Positions 61,274 through 64,000 of a stretch of 64,000 nt of DNA are shown here, piece by piece; the stretch's first letter is position 1; each line of letters begins with the position of its first letter. The notes below the pieces were generated by a model. It saw nothing but the letters and a program-made list of their open reading frames with translations, was not told where the DNA came from and did no database searches. The translations under genes and the position numbers were made by a program. Origin of the DNA: Shouchella miscanthi (GTDB lineage: Bacteria > Bacillota > Bacilli > Bacillales > Bacillaceae_D); the NCBI RefSeq assembly GCF_007725405.1, contig NZ_CP042163.1, forward strand, positions 310,001-374,000, read 5' to 3'.

Positions 61274-62649
61274 AATGGAGACAACGGCAGTTTGGTCAGG
61301 AAACACCTTATCAGCCATTAGGTCCGTTTAAACTAAGAGTCCCCTTCTACCATTACCGTTTTGAGTGGCCAGATTATGTGCAGGGGCTATTGATGTGTGC
61401 GGTTGATTTAGCCGCCATTCCGTTATTAATGGAACTGCTCGGTATGCCATTTGAGGCGGCGCTTGCCATCGTTATTTTGAATGGGCTATTTTATTTAACT
61501 CACCATTTGCTTGGGGATCCGGTTGTGCCAGGTTGGATTACACCAGCCATTCCGCTAATTATGATTTACGTCTCTTCGTTTCCAGAAGATGAACGAGTTC
61601 ATGCATTAATTGCGTTTCAATTAACGTTAGGGCTCATTTCCATCTTTTTAGGAGCGACGGGCTTAGCGAGTAAGGTGGTTCGATATGTTCCTAGTGCGAT
61701 TAAATCGGGTGTTATTTTAGGAGCAGGAATTATTGCGGTGATTACGATTTTCGAAGTAGGAGGTCGTTTTGAGTCGTTTCCGTGGACCATCTCAATTGCA
61801 ATCGGTATTGGCTTTTATCTAATGTTTTCAAAGCATTTTCAACGTCTGAAAACAAGCGGTGGCATTTACGGTTTAGTAGGGAAACTAGGAATCTTACCTA
61901 TCATTCTTCTTGCCGTTGTGGTTGCACCCTTATTCGGTGAGGCACCTTGGCCATCAATTGAGTGGGGGTTCTCGAAGCCTGACTTTATTACCCTTTGGAA
62001 TGAATACACCTTGTTTGGGGTTGGTTTTCCGCCGCTTATGATGTTCTTAACCTGTTTGCCAACTGTATTTGCTGCTTACCTCGTTTTATTTGGCGATATT
62101 CTCCAAGCAAAAGCCATTCTTAAAGAGGCGGATGAAGTACGCGAAGATGAAAAAGTCGATTACAACCCGAACCGTGCTCATCTTATATTTGGTGGGCGTA
62201 ATAGCTTTATGAGCATAATTGGTCCTGATGTAACGATGGCAGGACCAACGTGGGCGGCCATGCAAGTTGTGATTACTGAGCGTTTTAAAGAAGGAAAGAA
62301 ATCGATGCATTCCATCTTTGGTGGAATGGGTTCATTCCGATTAGGGACAAATACAGGCCTATTATTATTACCAATTGTAAGCTTAGTTGAGCCAATTCTT
62401 GGAGTGGCAATGGCGCTAACCTTATTAATCCAAGGCTATGTAAGCGTTCGAATCGGGATTTTAGAAGCGAAAAGCCAGCGCGATTTAGGGATCGCTGGCG
62501 TAATAGCGGCTATTTTAGCAGTAAAAGGTGCGGCTTGGGCTTTTGCTGCAGGTGTCATTTTATGTTTACTGATTTATGGAAAGCAGTTCTTTGATGGAGA
62601 AAACGATGAAACCTTTGTAAAAGATCAGAATGAAAAAAGGAGTGCGTAA
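61270..62649 (+). CDS. Permease, probable substrate importer of the sigma-54 operon
   Basis: 459-residue integral membrane protein with about twelve helices, e.g. YVQGLLMCAVDLAAIPLLMELLG, VPSAIKSGVILGAGIIAVITIF, and LGIAGVIAAILAVKGAAWAFAAGVILCLLIYG. The arrangement resembles the NCS2/SulP-type solute carrier 23 or 26 fold, but I do not recognise a named family. The N-terminal 30 residues and the charged C-terminus face the cytoplasm. It is translationally coupled to the dehydrogenase and followed by the aldehyde dehydrogenase, so it probably imports their substrate. Confidence 0.75.
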   Translation: MKWRQRQFGQETPYQPLGPFKLRVPFYHYRFEWPDYVQGLLMCAVDLAAIPLLMELLGMPFEAALAIVILNGLFYLTHHLLGDPVVPGWITPAIPLIMIYVSSFPEDERVHALIAFQLTLGLISIFLGATGLASKVVRYVPSAIKSGVILGAGIIAVITIFEVGGRFESFPWTISIAIGIGFYLMFSKHFQRLKTSGGIYGLVGKLGILPIILLAVVVAPLFGEAPWPSIEWGFSKPDFITLWNEYTLFGVGFPPLMMFLTCLPTVFAAYLVLFGDILQAKAILKEADEVREDEKVDYNPNRAHLIFGGRNSFMSIIGPDVTMAGPTWAAMQVVITERFKEGKKSMHSIFGGMGSFRLGTNTGLLLLPIVSLVEPILGVAMALTLLIQGYVSVRIGILEAKSQRDLGIAGVIAAILAVKGAAWAFAAGVILCLLIYGKQFFDGENDETFVKDQNEKRSA

Positions 62650-62650
62650 T

Positions 62651-64000
62651 ATGAATCGAGCTCTATTTATTAACAATGGAGACGTTTGGACAAATCAAAC
62701 CATTGAAGTAGAAAATCCCGCCACCAAAGAAATCATTGGAACGATTGCCAAAGCAGGGCAGGAAGAAGCGAAGCAAGCCGTAGATGCTGCCGCTTCTGCA
62801 CTAAAAGCTTGGCAACGTAAAACCGCTGCTGAGCGAAGCGAATATTTGCTGAAATGGCACGAATTGATAAGACGAGATGAAAAGACCCTTGGTGAAGGGA
62901 TGACAATGGAGCAAGGTAAACCATTAGAAGAAGCCATTGGTGAAATTCGTTACGCCAATAGTTTTCTTTCATGGTATGCGGAAGAAGGTAAGCGGATTTA
63001 TGGAGAAACGGTACCCGCAAGTGCTCCGAATAAGCGAATATTCGTTCAAAAGCAGGCCATTGGCGTTATTGCAGCAATCACACCATGGAACTTTCCAGCA
63101 GCGATGCTCACGCGTAAATTAGGACCAGCGTTAGCCGCTGGCTGTACCGCTGTCGTCAAGCCTTCAGAATTGACGCCGTTTACTGCCTATTGCCTGGCCG
63201 ATCTTGCTTTAGAAGCAGGAATTCCAAAAGGTGTTATAAATGTCATTACAGGAGACGCGAAAGAAATTGGAGAAGCGTGGATGAACGATGATCGGGTTCG
63301 CAAAGTGTCGTTTACCGGTTCAACGGCAGTCGGAAAATTATTAATGAGACAGGCTGCGGATACAGTTAAAAAGCTCTCCCTTGAGCTTGGGGGACATGCA
63401 CCGTTTATTGTCACCCAACATGCTGATATCGAAAATGCAGTAGATGGATTAATTGGTTCAAAATATCGAAACGGTGGTCAAACGTGTGTATGCGCCAACC
63501 GCGTGTACGTACACGAATCCATTAAAGACAGTTTTTCAGAAGCATTTGTTCAGGCTGTCAAACAGTTGAAGACAGGTAATGGCTTAGCTGACCATTCAAC
63601 AATCGGTCCCCTTATCAATCAAAGCGCGGTAGACAAGGTTCAGAACCATCTTAGAGATGCGCAAGAAAAAGGCGCAACACTTATCTATGGACAAGAACCT
63701 GAAGAGACAAATGGTTATTATCAGACACCAGTTGTCGTTATGGATGCAACTGACGATATGCTTTGTATGAATGAAGAAACGTTTGGTCCACTTGCGCCAA
63801 TTACGACGTACCAATCAGTCGATGAAGTCATTCAACGGGCAAACGATACCCCTTTTGGTTTAGCCGCTTACGTATATTCAACGAATATAAGCGAAGCCTT
63901 TACCATTTCAGAAGCACTTGAATACGGAATTGTTGGGCTGAACGACGGGTTACCTTCTGTTGCGCAAGCGCCTTTTGGTGGTATGAAAGAGAGTGGACTT
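62651..64000 (+). CDS. Aldehyde dehydrogenase (succinate-semialdehyde type), 3'-truncated by window edge
   Basis: The frame is open from ATG 62651 (after AAAAAGGAGTGCGTAAT) to the window end, 450 codons without a stop, so the last 20-30 residues are missing. NAD-dependent aldehyde dehydrogenase: IAAITPWNFPAAMLTRKLGPALAAGCTAVVKPSE, SFTGSTAVGKLLM, general base Glu in LSLELGGHAPFIV, catalytic Cys in YRNGGQTCVCANRVYVHE (the CVCANR form typical of GabD-type enzymes), EETFGPLAPI and PFGGMKESG at the end. It completes the oxidation alcohol to aldehyde to acid with the upstream dehydrogenase. Confidence 0.93.
   Translation, partial: MNRALFINNGDVWTNQTIEVENPATKEIIGTIAKAGQEEAKQAVDAAASALKAWQRKTAAERSEYLLKWHELIRRDEKTLGEGMTMEQGKPLEEAIGEIRYANSFLSWYAEEGKRIYGETVPASAPNKRIFVQKQAIGVIAAITPWNFPAAMLTRKLGPALAAGCTAVVKPSELTPFTAYCLADLALEAGIPKGVINVITGDAKEIGEAWMNDDRVRKVSFTGSTAVGKLLMRQAADTVKKLSLELGGHAPFIVTQHADIENAVDGLIGSKYRNGGQTCVCANRVYVHESIKDSFSEAFVQAVKQLKTGNGLADHSTIGPLINQSAVDKVQNHLRDAQEKGATLIYGQEPEETNGYYQTPVVVMDATDDMLCMNEETFGPLAPITTYQSVDEVIQRANDTPFGLAAYVYSTNISEAFTISEALEYGIVGLNDGLPSVAQAPFGGMKESGL

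Overview
The window is chromosomal DNA of a low-GC Gram-positive of the family Bacillaceae. Typical signs are strong AGGAGG-type ribosome sites, frequent GTG and TTG starts, hairpin/poly-T terminators, and Bacillus-type gene sets: iol, pxp (kip/ycs), ylaM-type glutaminase, PspA and a Fur-controlled siderophore transporter. I see no rRNA, tRNA, CRISPR array, phage or insertion sequence. An alkaliphile-like genus such as Shouchella or Alkalihalobacillus would fit, but that is a guess.

Layout. 1-632: 3' part of a quinone/alcohol oxidoreductase. 856-4191: MurNAc recycling operon murQ-murP-mupG. 4308-7641: a large secreted/membrane coiled-coil protein with a TPM-like head and Gly-rich tail, then a HesB-like protein and a Nudix hydrolase. 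7824-10819: Fur box, siderophore-binding lipoprotein and a double-length FecCD permease with no ATPase gene. 11278-12102: TIM-barrel epimerase. 12277-16804: 5-oxoprolinase operon pxpB-pxpC-ycsI-ycsG-pxpA. 16983-21492 (minus): DUF3231 protein, manganese catalase, chemoreceptor, PspA. 21689-25936: deoxynucleotidase, a small stress-type membrane peptide, a decayed arsI and arsR-arsB-arsC, and a DUF2785 protein.

26071-36599 is a patchwork of single genes and decayed genes. It holds an MFS transporter with a divergent LysR regulator, a 2Fe-2S ferredoxin and a mini-operon of tiny proteins, one of which is interrupted by an in-frame UGA. It also holds a glutaminase and a frameshifted EamA exporter behind what looks like a two-peptide translational attenuator. 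Then come an MFS remnant, an SDR, a GNAT, an aldo/keto reductase, and a DJ-1/PfpI protein divergent from a MerR regulator with a textbook 19-bp-spacer promoter. 36847-38741: TetR regulator and Tet(X)-like monooxygenase under a long palindrome. 38985-42191: two-component system followed by a membrane-anchored alpha/beta hydrolase whose upstream region carries an 11-bp-period direct repeat.

42603-54385 is an inositol catabolism locus: divergent iolR, then iolA-B-C-D-E-G-J, a second IolG-like dehydrogenase and an SSS-family transporter. Tandem IolR sites and a candidate cre site lie in front. 54531-56654 is a lone SF2 helicase. 56871-64000 holds a glutathione-independent formaldehyde dehydrogenase, a 64-aa protein paired with a PAS/AAA+ sigma-54 activator, and a target operon with a perfect -24/-12 promoter: iron alcohol dehydrogenase, permease and aldehyde dehydrogenase (cut by the window edge). 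Together these last genes look like a sensor-controlled pathway that imports and oxidises an alcohol or hydroxy acid to a carboxylate.

The most interesting signals are the leader-peptide/RBS-sequestration structure at 31711-31866, the sigma-54 operon, the UGA-split membrane gene, the MerR and TetR operator architectures, and the coiled-coil/Gly-rich protein.
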